The notes beneath the pieces are model-generated. The model had not been told where the DNA came from. It saw only the letters and a program-made list of their open reading frames with translations, and made no database searches. A program made the translations under genes and the position numbers. A DNA stretch of 64,000 nucleotides from Gaeumannomyces sp. JS-464 (lineage: Eukaryota; Ascomycota; Sordariomycetes; Magnaporthales; Magnaporthaceae). Location of the stretch: positions 496,001-560,000 of the forward strand of contig NGZR01000004.1 in the NCBI GenBank assembly GCA_002197995.1, written 5' to 3'. Numbering within the stretch: the first letter of the stretch is position 1; the number at the start of each line of letters is the position of its first letter. Below, in pieces: positions 20,083 through 31,515 of the stretch.

Positions 20083-20824
20083 GTCCCTTCAGCACGGGTG
20101 TGCGTGTATCTCGCACTAGTATCGGGGGACAATTAGGCGGTTAGACCACGCGTGATCGAGGAGCTGGGTGAGAGCTACGGCTACAATTGTCAGGCAGTCT
20201 TGGCCAGTATATATGTACGCCAGAACAGGAGAATGGTGGGTGAGCTTTCCTGGTGGGGTCCATGGCTTGGGCATTTCTACCATGTAGCGTCAGTCGGCCC
20301 GGCTCTCCGCTGCAACGAGACGAATCCGTTCACTGGACTAACTGACCGGGCGTACTGGTGGGCCAGCCGCGTCAGTGAGGCTGGGAGGCGGAACGGAAAC
20401 CCGAAACGGGACACCCGATATTGCGTCTCATTTGCATCAGGCGGGGTCGACCGGTAGTTTTGTCCACTCGCAATGCGAGAGGCGCCGGTCAGGAGGGCCT
20501 TCGGCATCCTAACGCTACCATATCGACTTCTGGGTGTGCCTACGGAACCAACCAGAGTGTCAAGACTGCCAAGGTACAGGAGTCTTCAATGGCGGTGGCA
20601 GTAAGCTGCAGCCGCCTATTTAGGCAAGCTAATGCGCAGAGGCTGGAAATTGCAATAAGATCAGCTTCTTGGTCGCCGGTGCAGTACAGCAGCGGAGACT
20701 TCTCCAAAGAAGCAAACTACGAGCTCTCCCAACCGATGCTGTTAACACTTGATTAAACTTCCCCGGAAGTGGCTCAATTGTCATTATATAATTCGACCTG
20801 AGCCGAAAGATCGAAGAACCCAGA
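20083..20824. promoter_or_regulatory. Bidirectional promoter between the four-domain enzyme and GTP cyclohydrolase I
   Basis: 742 bp between two divergent starts (20082 minus, 20825 plus). TATATAA at 20785-20791 lies ~34 bp before the plus-strand ATG. On the other side, TATATA near 20208-20214 lies ~125 bp before the minus-strand ATG. Shared control of the two genes is an inference from this geometry. Confidence 0.5.
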
Positions 20825-21769
20825 ATGTCGCCCACTCCGTCGATTAACAGCGATGGGAAGCCTCAGGACAGTGATGTCGCGGAATTAGGCAGGGAGACGA
20901 CGAAGAGGAAGGACGAGTCTCGTAGGGACGACGCTAGTGACCGAACGAAGCGGCGACATCGCATGGGCAAGGCTGCCAGAGACCCGAGGGATGAGCCAGA
21001 ATCCTCGAGGCCCACGAAGGTGTTGAAATCAGATGGAAAGGAGACGAGATCGCCGACTCCGATGATAGACTTTGATGGTTTGAGTCGACCTAGTACGTCT
21101 TGCTTGTGCTCTTCCCACTCCTCCACGGCAGCGACTTAAAATTGTTCCTGTTTAGGCATCGGAACTCGGGCAAGACTTGAAGAGTCTCCCGAGCAAGGCG
21201 CAGAACGACTCGCCAAGATGCGCGGTGCGGTGCGGACCATCCTCGAATGCGTCGGCGAAAACCCCGATCGACCGGGCCTCCTCGATACCCCGAAACGATA
21301 CGCCAATGCAATCATGTATTTTACGAATGGCTATCAGCAAAACGTCCGAAATATTGTCAACAACGCCATCTTCCACGAGGGGCACAACGAGATGGTCGTT
21401 GTCAAGGACATTGAGATCTTCAGCATGTGCGAGCACCACATGGTACCGTTCATGGGGAAGATGCACATTGGCTACATCCCATACCACTCCGTCATCGGCA
21501 TTTCGAAGCTGCCCCGAATCGCCGAGATGTTCAGCCGGCGCCTGCAGATCCAGGAGAGACTGACCAAGGAGGTCGCAAACGCCATCATGGAAGTGCTCCA
21601 ACCACAGGGTGTAGCCGTGGTCATGGAATCGAGTCATCTATGTATGGTGATGCGGGGCGTGGAGAAATCGACGGCGACAACTATCACTAGCTGCGTGCTG
21701 GGCTGTTTCGAGAAGAAGGAGAAGACCAGGAATGAGTTCCTGAGCTTTGTTGGCGTCAACAGGCGATAA
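20825..21769 (+). CDS. GTP cyclohydrolase I
   Basis: Two exons, 20825-21092 and 21156-21769, with a 63-bp intron (GTACGT...TTTAG), give 293 residues. GTP cyclohydrolase I converts GTP to 7,8-dihydroneopterin triphosphate, the entry to folate, tetrahydropterin and 7-deazapurine synthesis. The zinc site is intact: CEHH (Cys181, His184) and Cys252 in [10 protein letters not shown]. The N-terminal ~85 residues are charged and low-complexity, as in fungal enzymes, ending [19 protein letters not shown]. The core differs from what I expect of the housekeeping enzyme ([21 protein letters not shown]; tail [21 protein letters not shown]), so this may be a pathway-specific copy. The divergent placement beside a fused enzyme with a phosphoribosyltransferase domain supports that, but a single genome copy cannot be excluded. 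Confidence 0.93.
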
Positions 21770-21915
21770 TAGGACCGGACGATCTCCACCACGATTGGGG
21801 GGGATGAGGAACAGGGAAACTGTAACACAGAAGCGGATCGACGGGACCCGGCGGATTTCACAGCAATTTCAACTCTCACGAAGACCATATTAAAGGGGAA
21901 TCATTGGAGGGCGGC

Positions 21916-21942
21916 TAGGTTAGGTTAGGTTAAGTTAGGTTT
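21916..21942 (+). repeat. Short TTAGGT tandem repeat beside the MULE
   Basis: About four copies of TAGGTT, one as TAAGTT, lie directly left of the MULE inverted repeat. It resembles but does not equal the fungal telomere unit TTAGGG. Confidence 0.6.
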
Positions 21943-21949
21943 ATTTATG

Positions 21950-21994
21950 AGGCTCTATCGGGGAACACACCTTTTTTGCTATTGGCACGCACCC
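21950..21994 (+). repeat. MULE left terminal inverted repeat
   Basis: 45 bp, identical to the reverse complement of 40205-40249. It begins AGGCTCTATCGGGG and ends GGCACGCACCC. Similarity fades quickly after it. Confidence 0.95.
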
Positions 21995-22774
21995 TTCTCC
22001 ACTTTTGGCCTGTGCGCCCCTGTGTTATCCGATGCCGGAACCCCGCAAATTCGCCGGGAATCCCCATAGTTCAACATTTTCTGTGCATTTTAAATCGTTT
22101 TCCGTGCATTTTCTTTGTAGCACAACAACCAACTGCCATGAACGAAGTTATCGCGATCTCGAGCGACGACGAGGCTGATAGCCCTTTTGCAAACGAGGCT
22201 AATAGCCCCTTTGCAAACGAGGCTATCAGCCCTTCTACAAACGATGCCGCCAGTCCCGCGCTTTGGGACGGGCGGCCCTGGATTAGGGAGCCTACCGCGG
22301 TACTCTTTACCCTTTACCCTACCTTCCAAAGCCTCGTTAATGCCTTTAACCCGTAGCTACTTTAATAAAACGGGCCTGTAATTACCGCACGCACGCTTAA
22401 AAGCAGCGAAGGCCTGCTGAAAAAAAGCGCTTTTCTCTGCTCTTTTAAGCAAAGAAACCAGCCTTCCCGAAAGTTGCGCAACCGGTCCCAAACCTCCCAA
22501 ATTGCTAATTGCCTATAAGGGATCATTTTGCAAAGGCTTAAAGCTAACGGAAACTTTTAAAGCGCCCGGATAATTAACTTTAAGCACGAGGGCCACGGCC
22601 CGGATTAAAGTATCGCTACGGAGGTTACCGCCCTCGCCTTTCAAATTACGGAACGGCAGTGGAAGCTCCTACGCCCTTTTTTCCCCGACCCTATAATACG
22701 TACGTGTGTAATCCTTAACCTCCTGCGGCAGCGATACCTTACCGGGCCCTGGCAATTTGCTGCTTTATACCGTT

Positions 22775-22909
22775 TATAACGGGGTCGCCCTGGTAAGGGA
22801 TCCCGGGGCTTAATATACTGTGGTGCCAAAGGGTTTAATCACGAAGTGATTGAACTGTTGGATCTTTTGGTTTATGTAGTGAAGCGGTACTTTAGCACGT
22901 CCCCTTACA
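22775..22909. mobile_element. Solo LTR, copy 1
   Basis: 135 bp, TATAACGGGGTCGCC...GTCCCCTTACA (the initial TG appears mutated to TA). It is flanked by the 5-bp duplication CCGTT at 22770-22774 and 22910-22914. It is nearly identical to 38737-38872. The short terminal inverted repeat (TGTAACGGGG / CCCCTTACA) and 5-bp duplication are typical of an LTR left after recombination. Confidence 0.85.
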
Positions 22910-23125
22910 CCGTTAGCGAGCCGCTTGGAGGAAAAAAAACGCTAAAAAGTACCAACCTACGGCCGCTTTTTTACGGTCTTTCGACGAGCTTGCGGTGGCG
23001 TTTAAAGATTTTAACCCTCGGGATTTCCTTATAAAAAGCCAAAAAAGCACTGCAATTTTCCGGTACGCGGTTTGGATATACAATTAAATCGTTTTTATCT
23101 TCCGTGCCGGCTTGCGCTGCTTTCA

Positions 23126-23409
23126 TGTCACGGGGTAAGCCGAAGGCCTGTACGAGGTAATCACGATAACCGTAAACGGTAATTAAAGGTTAAAAGCCTA
23201 TATTGCTATAAGATAAATACGACAATTTTAGCTTATTCCGGCAATCTAGGAATTGCCTCTTACAAGCTGCCTAAATAGCGTGGCCTTTTTTAGGCCCCCT
23301 GTCACGTGCCTGGGGTGCCTTAAACCTCCACGTAGCTCGGGCCCGTAAACAGGGCTAAAGCTCCTTATTATGGCGGTAGCCCGCCACTATCGCGGCGAGC
23401 CTTTTTACA
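23126..23409 (-). repeat. Gypsy 3' LTR (left)
   Basis: It is similar throughout to 38022-38305. Shared blocks include GGGGTAAGCCGAA, CGAGGTAATCACGATAACCG, CAAGCTGCCTAAATAGCGTG and CACTATCGCGGCGAGCCT. Differences are mostly C/T or G/A. Confidence 0.88.
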
Positions 23410-23424
23410 CTGTCCCCCCTTTAA
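23410..23424 (-). other. Polypurine tract of the gypsy element
   Basis: Read on the minus strand, TTTAAAGGGGGGACAG lies directly before the 3' LTR (TGTAAA), where plus-strand DNA priming takes place. It fixes the element's orientation. Confidence 0.75.
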
Positions 23425-24929
23425 AGCACTAACGTTTCGGCAATGCCTATTGGCGAAATAGTCGCGTCGAAATTTGGTCGGTTTATAGCGAATTGGCGGG
23501 CAAGCCAAATTTGTTAATACCTTCGCCATTTAGGGTAAATGGTTCCTTAGTGGTATAAAAATGCGAATAGCTTCCTTTGGCAAAATGCTAATAAGGCTTA
23601 TAGGATTTTAATGGCGTTTTCGGTAGCGTTAGCCGTATAAGGCCGGCGACGGTTAGGGCAAAAGCGGTCCTACCGGTAAACCTTTTGTATTCTTTCCGGC
23701 CGGCCGGCGTTATTTTCCTTCCTTTTAACAATACAATTAATAGCGACGATTAAACGCCGCTAATTATTACTTTATTCCCTTTGCCTTCGCATTGCCTGTT
23801 TGCCCACAAAGCTCGCGCTTTTAACGCATAAAAGCCTACGCTTGCTTTTTAAAGTTAGCGCTTCCTTTCTTTTCCCGCAATCTTTTTGCGCTTTTTGCTT
23901 AGCCCGGATTTAGGCTTTCTCCAATTGCGGTCGCGGTTTCGATCACGCTTAATCACGCTTTTTTTTCCAGCTACGATCGCGGTTGTACGTTTTCGTCCTC
24001 CCCTCCGGCTCGCTCGTTTTAAACGTGCGCTAACCGATTTTACCGCAGAATTATATTTTACAACGCTACCGCTAACAAGGCATTTCGCCGTCGCTTTTTC
24101 GCTTTTAACGATACGGAGCGGGCGATCGTAGCTAGCCTTACGAAAAAAAGCTTTTACCATTTTACCGATTATAGCATTTTTAAAAAAATCCGCTTTTCTT
24201 TTACCATTCCGCTTCCCGGTTTAGCTCCAATTTGGACTTTCGGAACACCCTCGTTACTAGCATACCCCGTTAGCGTTACTCGTCGATTTAACGAGCTTAA
24301 CGATTTCGCCGATAAAAAGCATTGTTTCGCTTTGCGTTTTTTTGCAAAAAAGGACCGTTAGTAAGTTTAAGTTGCCTTTATTACTAGCACGGTGGCTTTT
24401 AATAATATTTAACGCCGTTTTCCTTATAGCAATTGCTATATAGCTAACCTTTTTCGGGGTGGGACGCATTTTAAGCACGACTTGGTATATACTACCGGCA
24501 TTACTAAAATAAGCCGCTATTTCCGGTGCATTTACCGGGGTTAGGCTTATCGTTTTTTACTTCGGGGTTTCCCTTTTAACATCGATTTAAGCTTATTAAA
24601 AGCATGCTAATAGGTATATAATGGCTTATTAAATCCTTCGGTAAGCCTATTACGCGGTTTCGCCCTTTTTAATTTGTTTTTATAGGAAAACTTTTATAAT
24701 TTTTCCGTTACGATTTATTTTTCGGCTTATCGTAGTTTTTTTTATTTTACTGCCAATAATAGTCGGACTTTTACTAAATCCGCCCTTTTAACTCCGGCAA
24801 AGCTTTTATATCGCCATTTTCTTTAAAAATTCGACGATTATAACTCGTACCACTTCCCGACGCTTTAAAACCTACTTATAAATGTTCGGTACCATCGGCT
24901 GCTCGCGAAAAGGCATGCATTCGCGGCGT

Positions 24930-25400
24930 ATTCGGGGGTGCACATTCGGCACGCTTTTTACAACGAGCTTACCGAAATTAACGAAATGCTAGCTCGGATA
25001 AGCTAGCTTATTTTTTAAAATCGGGCTTCGGTTATAACTCGCGTTAATTGGGGATTGCGCCCGATGCCTTTTTACGAAATTATGCCCAACCCGGCTACTA
25101 ACGGTATTTGTTTTTTCCAGCTTTCGGAGCTATATAAAAGGTTTTTAATAAAAGTTAAACTTTTAACCCTTCGAACGAAAAGTTTAAAAAAGGTTTAAAT
25201 TGCGAAATAGAAATTAAGTTTAACGACGTATTATTATTTGTTAATATTAACGGCGACCCGACTTTATACCAAATCGCTAAAACCTAAATCGTAATCCAAT
25301 TTGCCGATAATTCGGAGCTTAAAAAGGGAAATGATAATAACGAGGACTTTTTTATCGAAACGCGGTCGTTAAACGTTAAATAATGGCTAAAAATCTTTCG
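24930..25400 (+). pseudogene. Antisense coding remnant between integrase and 3' LTR
   Basis: On the plus strand, opposite to gag-pol, one frame reads as protein-like text with few stops: SARFLQRAYRN, SSDKLAYFLKSGFGYNS, LGIAPDAFLRNYAQPGY, then FNDVLLFVNINGDPTLYQIA and FADNSELKKGNDNNEDFF. The stops that break it sit where CAG/TGG to TAG/TGA or CAA to TAA changes would put them. I do not recognise the protein. It could be an extra antisense gene of this retrotransposon family or a separate nested insertion; no duplication or LTR was seen around it. Confidence 0.4.
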
Positions 25401-25559
25401 GCGGTTTTAAACTTTCATTTTCCTTTTTTTTTTTCATTTTCCACTTTTTTTTAACCTTGGAGCAAAATTATCCCATTTGCGGTACGTTTTGCGCTTTTTT
25501 TTCAAATAGCTTTTAACTAACTTTTATACGTTATCCAAATGTTTTTCCGGTTTTTATAT

Positions 25560-25690
25560 ATTGTATTTTGCCGGCTATTTTACTTATTTTACCAAAAACG
25601 AGCGGGATTCGTTTTGCTTTTACATATCGACCATATCCTTTACTTCCCACTTTTCGGTTTCCTTTTCCAAATTTGGAAAGGCGGAATTGG
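25560..25690 (-). pseudogene. Chromodomain-like block of gypsy integrase
   Basis: On the minus strand the frame reads EKETEKWEVKDMVDM, a stop, then KQNESRSFLVKIAGKI. WEVxxIVDxx...FLVKWxG is the usual chromodomain core at the C-terminus of chromovirus integrases, which bind modified histones. The match is partial and mutated. Confidence 0.45.
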
Positions 25691-26039
25691 AAACCCGAGG
25701 CTTAAAATCGTCCTACGGTTTTAACAAAACGACGAAAAAAACGTTATATAATCGACTATATTTGGCCGGCAATTAAACCTTATAGGCAAAGCTTTTTACC
25801 CTTTTTACGATAGGCATACGAATATATATAAATGCGAATTTGCGCTTTCCTGCTTTAAACCGAAAATTTCGAGTAAATAGTTTAACGATTTATCCTTTTT
25901 AATATTTTTAAAGTTATCGTTTTTAGTTGTAATACCGGCGTTAGGTTTTTACTATTTAAGCATAATTCGTCCGCATATCGGCTTTAATCCGACGAATATA
26001 ATGCAGCTTTTTTAGCATTCCTTAAATTTTAGTTTCTTT

Positions 26040-26490
26040 TGGGTTTGCTATAATTTTACACATACGTAGGTTAAAACCATATAAAGCTTCGAAAAGGCTA
26101 ATTTTAATAATCTCGTGTTTCGCGTTATTATAAGCGAATTCGGCTTTATATAATACCGCTACCTAGCCGAACCTTTCCCGGTTAATAAACGTTCGCAAAT
26201 AATGCGTTAACGTTTAATAAATACGTTCGGTTTAGCCGTTAATTTAAAAATGAAACGCAATAAACAGCCGACGGGCGGATTAAAACGCTTTTTTATACTT
26301 AGTTTAAAAATAACTAGTAAATAGCGAGTTTCGGTTATTTACGATGCTTTCGGGGGTGCTAAACTGGCATTCGACGTATTGCTATAGCATTTAGGCAAAG
26401 GAAAAGGCCGAAATTGTTTTCCGCACGGGGATAAACTTGGCGTATTTAATAAAGCGGTTTATTATTACAAACATTGCATCGTACGTTTAG
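26040..26490 (-). pseudogene. Gypsy integrase catalytic core remnant
   Basis: On the minus strand: NRFIKYAKFIPVRKTISA, MLQQYVECQFSTPESIV, then INGQTERIY and LTHYLRTFINRE. These are the DDE core and its C-terminal neighbour (the FGTPxxIVSDR and DGQTERxNQxLxxYLR motifs of Ty3/gypsy integrases). Several codons are stops. Confidence 0.75.
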
Positions 26491-26884
26491 CTTATAAACG
26501 TTAAACATTTTGGTAACCCCGTAATAAAATTTAAATTAATTTTTTAAAAAAAGCACTTGGGTAATAAAAATGGCTGGAATTCGCTATAAGGTTTATACTT
26601 TAACATTTTCGCTTTTTGGTATACTTAACAAAAGCGAACGTACTTCGCGATATTTTTATCCACGTTTTCCTAATAAAACTTGCGTTTAATTAGTTTTACC
26701 GTTTTATATATTTCGAAATGCTTTGCTCGGGGATCGTTATAATATTATGCTTAATTTAAGCTCGAAATGCCTTTTAAACGGGAATTACCAAGCGTTTCCG
26801 GAAGTATAAAACTCCGTCCTCGTTTATATAGTATCTTTTATAAAAGTTTCGGCCTTTTTTAGCCTTATCGCCCTTATAAGCGGC

Positions 26885-27240
26885 ATCGCGTCTTTGCGCG
26901 GCATCGCGGCTTTACGCGGCATCGCTCCTTTTAGCGGCATCGCGACTTTGCACGGCATCGCGACTTTACACGGCATTGCGACTTTGCACGGCATCGCTTT
27001 TTCTAGCGGCATCGCGACTTTGCACGGCATCGCGACTTTGCACGGCATCGCTCCTTTTAACGGCATCGCGATTTTGCACGGCATCGCGACTTTACACGGC
27101 ATCGTTTGTTTTAACGGCATTACGGCTTCGCGTAGCATCGCCTTTTTTAACGGCATCGCTATTACACGCGGCTTTACGTTTTTGCGTGGCATCGCCTTTT
27201 TTAACGGCATTACGGCTTCGCGTAACATCGCTTTTACAAG
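26885..27240 (-). repeat. 18-bp minisatellite inside gypsy pol
   Basis: About twenty imperfect 15-18-bp units around CGGCATCGCGACTTTGCA. On the minus strand they encode six-residue repeats AMPCKV / AMPLKG / AMPLEK, open for ~134 residues. It lies between the reverse transcriptase and the integrase core and stands out as CpG-rich in AT-rich DNA. Confidence 0.8.
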
Positions 27241-28744
27241 CGGATTGATTTTTTAAAATCCCGGCACCGTTTTTTACCAAAGCACGCAATACGACAACCT
27301 TTTAATCCTGCGTTTGCAACCGTTTAACCAATTGGTATATTGCTCGGCTTGGTTCGTCGGTTTTAGCCGTTTCGTTTTTTATTAGTTCGATAATAATAAA
27401 GCGAAAAAGCAGTTGGTTATAAACAACGCTCCCAGCTTTAAACTCCTTTACCAGCAATTTTTCTTTTGCCCGGGGTTAAGCTATCGCTAACCTTTTTAAA
27501 TTACCTTTTAGGCTAAGCTTTATTTGCCACTTTCGTTTTTTTACGCGAGTAAAGGCTGCGATAGGGATTTGCATAGCCATTTGCAGCTTAAACCGTAAAA
27601 ATTAGTTACTTTCGGCGACTTCCGAACGTGCCCGCTTTGGGCGAAGCTTTAACGGTATTTGCTTTTCGTCCTTCCTTTTTATAAGGGCATTAACCCGGGA
27701 CATATAGTTTAAAAAGTCGACGTTATAACTACTCCTTTTTAAGCGGGCGCGTTGCCTTTTTTGCGGGTCGCGGCCCCGGATCGGAATTATTTTTGCAATT
27801 TAAACATATTATTTTATAATATTTAGGCAATTCTTTTTAATTATTAATGCAGCGATTTGTTAAATTAACTTATTTAGCAAATGCGACAGCAAATTTAACT
27901 TGGCCGCGAATAATAGGACGACGTTTTCGTATATAATCTTTTTTTTTATATAATTTAGCCTTTTGGACAAACCATTCGCGAGGTTGGTTTTGCCCGACCT
28001 ATATTCGATATTAAAATTAAACTAGGATAACCGGTATACCTATCGCGCTAGCCTACCTCGAAAGTTTTTAGCCGAGGCTTAAATCACTCCTTTTAACGCC
28101 TAATGGTCCGTTAAAACGGTAAACACCTTAAATGCGCTTTCCAAATATTAGCGCCAATATTCGAAAAACTCGATAATAGCTAGTAATTCCTGCTATCTTA
28201 TAACCTATTTTTGCTTTGCGTTTATCAATTTGCGAAAGTAAAAGGCTATAAAGTGCTATCGCCCATCCGTTAGCTAAAATAAAATGCTAAAAATGGCTTT
28301 AGTAAAAGCGTTCGTTTTTACTCGTATTTCTTTGGTTAAATCCTAATGTTTAAAAATTGTCGCGTTTCCAAACGCCGCTTTAAACCCTTCGAAAGCTCGG
28401 GCTATTACGGGTAACTAGTCGAACATTTTTTTCTTTTTCCCATTTTAACTGCCTTTTAACAGCTCCGTTATTGGAACGACCATTCGGAAATAGCCAGGGA
28501 TAAATTTGCGGTAAAAGTTCGCGAATTTTAAAAATACCTGAATATTTTTATAGGACTTTAAGGGTTGCCACTTTTAAATCGCCTTAATGCGTTTAAAGTT
28601 TATAAAAACACCTTCCCGGGATATACAAAATTTTAAAAATTTAACGTAATTTTTAAAAAACTCGCATTTGGATTGCTTCGCGTACAACTTATAAATCGAA
28701 GCCTGTTTAAAATTTGCTTTACATATTGCTCGTGCTTTTTTTTA

Positions 28745-29328
28745 TTAAAAAAACACAATAATATTATCGAGGTATATTACGCAAATATAATCGATAAAAC
28801 TTGCCAATGCTCGGTATATGTAAATTTGGAAAGTAAACGAGGCGTTAGTTAATCCAAATGGCATTACGGTATATTTAAACAGCTTATATTTAATACGAAA
28901 TGCTGTTTTCCACTTATTTTCCAATCGAATGCAAATGCGATAATAAATATCCCGCAAGTCCAATTTAAAAAACCATTTAACTTTTGCCAGCCTATTTATT
29001 AAATCGAATATAAAAGGTAATAAATAGCGGTTTTTACGCGTAATCCGGTTTAAAGCTCGGTAATCGATATATAAACGCAAAAATCCGTTTTTTTAGGTAC
29101 GAACAGCATTAAAAAGCCCGCGTTTGCTTTTAAAAAGGTAATCCTTTTTAGCGCGAGGTTTTCCTTAAGGTACTTTTTTAATACTACTGCTTGTTTTTCC
29201 GAGGTTAAGTACAAGGCTTTTATAAAAGGTTTAGCTCCCTTTTCTAGTTTAATAATATGCTTGGCTTTTTCCAATAACGAAAGCTTTTTCGCCTTCGTAT
29301 TGGAAAATACGTCGGCATATGCTTGCAA
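28745..29328 (-). pseudogene. Gypsy reverse transcriptase remnant
   Basis: Minus strand, two overlapping frames. The first (29328-29050) includes YADVFSNTKAKKL and LKENLALKRITFLKA. The second (29080-28745) has LYIDYRALNRITRKNRYLLP, WFFKLDLRDIYYRI, MPFGLTNASFTFQ and ending CVIYLDNIIVF. These are RT motifs, with YxDD as YLDN. The Asn in the active site (YLDD expected) fits a G-to-A change. Confidence 0.9.
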
Positions 29329-30104
29329 TTAAAAATCGAACGGCTTTATTAGCTCTTTTTCGTTTTCCTCGTTTAACGTAAAAATTGCCGGCTTATAAGT
29401 GCTTAATTAGTGGTAAACGGTTATTATATATCCTACTACCGTTTTCGTAAGCTAAACTTAATATGCTAAAAACCTTACCGCTATAACGGCAGCCTATTCG
29501 CTTAGCTCGGGCATTCGGGCGGTATTAAACTTTTACGATTAATCGGCATTAAATAAGTTAATACTTTTTCCCGCTATTATCGGGTGTTTTAAAAGGATGT
29601 CCGAAGCGTCGGCGCCTTTCCGGATAGCGTAAAAAAGCGCCGTAATATCCCGCTTTCGGCCTTTCCTATTTTATGCTTTTAACGTAATTTAATACGCCTC
29701 GTAATACTTAATAGGCGCGCTTTGCACGCCGATTAGCTCGGGCAATAGCATATATATTTTTGGAATTTTATACTTTCGAACGAACTTATAATTTACTATA
29801 TTAACCGCTACGCTCGTATTAAAGTTTACCAGCATTTTAGCTGGTCGCTTTATGGTTTAAACATTTATACCCGTCCGAAATAAATAACCATACCCCTTTA
29901 TATTTAAAATGTTAAAACCGCGGAAATAAAGGTTATTTAACGGCTAAACTCGTTTCCCGATTCGGAATTCGAGTCGAATTGCAACCGGTAATTCTCGTTT
30001 CGCGTTAAAACGCGCTCGTTTTTATCACTATCGCTAATAGCGCGATCGTAATCGAATTTCTCGTCGTTAAAATAATAAACGTCGATTACTTTTACCTTTT
30101 TAAG

Positions 30105-30160
30105 TTTAAAGTAGCAATCGGCCGCCTAATGGCTTAACTATCCGCAATTGTTACAATTGC
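30105..30160 (-). pseudogene. Gag zinc knuckle remnant
   Basis: On the minus strand the frame reads NCNNCG, a stop, LSH, a stop, AADC: the CxxCxxxxHxxxxC knuckle of Gag nucleocapsid with two mutated codons. It places gag upstream of pol in the minus orientation. Confidence 0.65.
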
Positions 30161-31501
30161 CGGGCTTTTAGCCCGAATGGTTTGGTTTTCCGGCTTTGCC
30201 GTTATAGCTCGACGACTGCTTCGCTTAAAGCGTATTGGATTTAGAAAAACGGAAGTTTCCCGTTTTTTAATCGTAACGGCGGGAGTCCTGCCGTTTCGAA
30301 GCGGAACGGCGCGAATCGTCCCGTTTTTTATATCGGCGCTTTTCCCGCCGATTCGAGCGTCCGTCCTTATCGTCTTTTTTTTAAGCCTAATACCCGGATA
30401 TCCGTTACCTTCGATAGGATTTTTAATAAAAACGATAATCGGACGTTTTTACGTTAAACTTGCTTTTTTTTACAGCCCATTTCCTTTCCGCGGCATTAGC
30501 GACGTTCCGGGAAATGTCCCAATTGGTTTGCGCGTTTGCCACCAACTTATTTTACAGCCAATTTTGCAAATAAAAGGAAAACTTTTTCGATAATCGAAAT
30601 AGCTGTTAAAAGTCCGTTTATAAAATCTCGAGTTTAATTTTTTGGGCTAATATTTGCTATTTAGTTAAAAACGATACCGGAAAGTCGTAATATTTTTAAT
30701 ATAACTGTTTATAGGTAATCCAGCTTTAATAAATTTAAATAATTAAATTTACTCGTCCTTTTTCCAAATAGTTAACGAAATCGATCCACGTTTATTACTA
30801 GGATTGCGTAAACCCGTATAACTTTTCCGCATAAGTTTTCCAATTCGTAGCTACCTCGTAATACAACTAAAGCATTGCCCAAATAACTTACACCCATTTA
30901 AAGATTTTATTATATAACGCGTTTTTTTCGCTAATGCTTTAAATCCAATTCCAAATTTCCGAAAAAGAAACGTAAAATTTTAAAATTTCCACGCTATATT
31001 TTAAAAATCTCGTATAACGGGTAAAAGGTGTGTAATTTTTATCCTTAACAAAAAAAACTTCCTTAAAAAGATTGGCAAATTGTAAATTACCGTTTCGGGA
31101 ATTTTGCGTGCTACGGTTACGGTTTTTCGAAAAATGTAAACGCCGGTCCGCTAAAAGTTCCCGTTTTTCCCTGCCCCGGTAATTGTAATATAATGCCCCC
31201 GAAGCGCGGGATTTCGCGCGTCGAGTAAAACGCGAAAAGCTACGAAAATAAAGCTAATTGCGTTTTAAAAAGCGGGTTTTACGCGTAATTAGCTCTTTTT
31301 AACGGTGCTCCCGATAGCGTTCCTCTTTATGCCTATGTTTCGGTAGCCCGTAGGTTTAACGCGATCGTTTCGCGGCTTTTAACGAAATTAAATCGCGACG
31401 GTCGCTATAAACTCGGTTATCGTCGGTTTCGTTACGAACGTGGTCGTTTTTAAGGGTGTCGTTTTAGCTCGACTTTCTTAATAAAAAAGTAAGCGGATTT
31501 A

Positions 31502-31515
31502 AAGCGTAGCTCCGC
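31502..31515. repeat. LINE target-site duplication, left
   Basis: AAGCGTAGCTCCGC, identical to 37744-37757 on the other side of the LINE. Confidence 0.93.

Noticed and set aside
23126..23409. Left LTR as an independent solo LTR
   Set aside because: A polypurine tract adjoins it, and a near-perfect 5-bp duplication pairs it with the copy at 38022-38305; together they bound one element.
30177..30593. 138-residue plus-strand frame inside the gypsy
   Set aside because: Lies opposite the Gag region of a minus-strand element, and its hydrophobic text fits a shadow of RIP-altered DNA.
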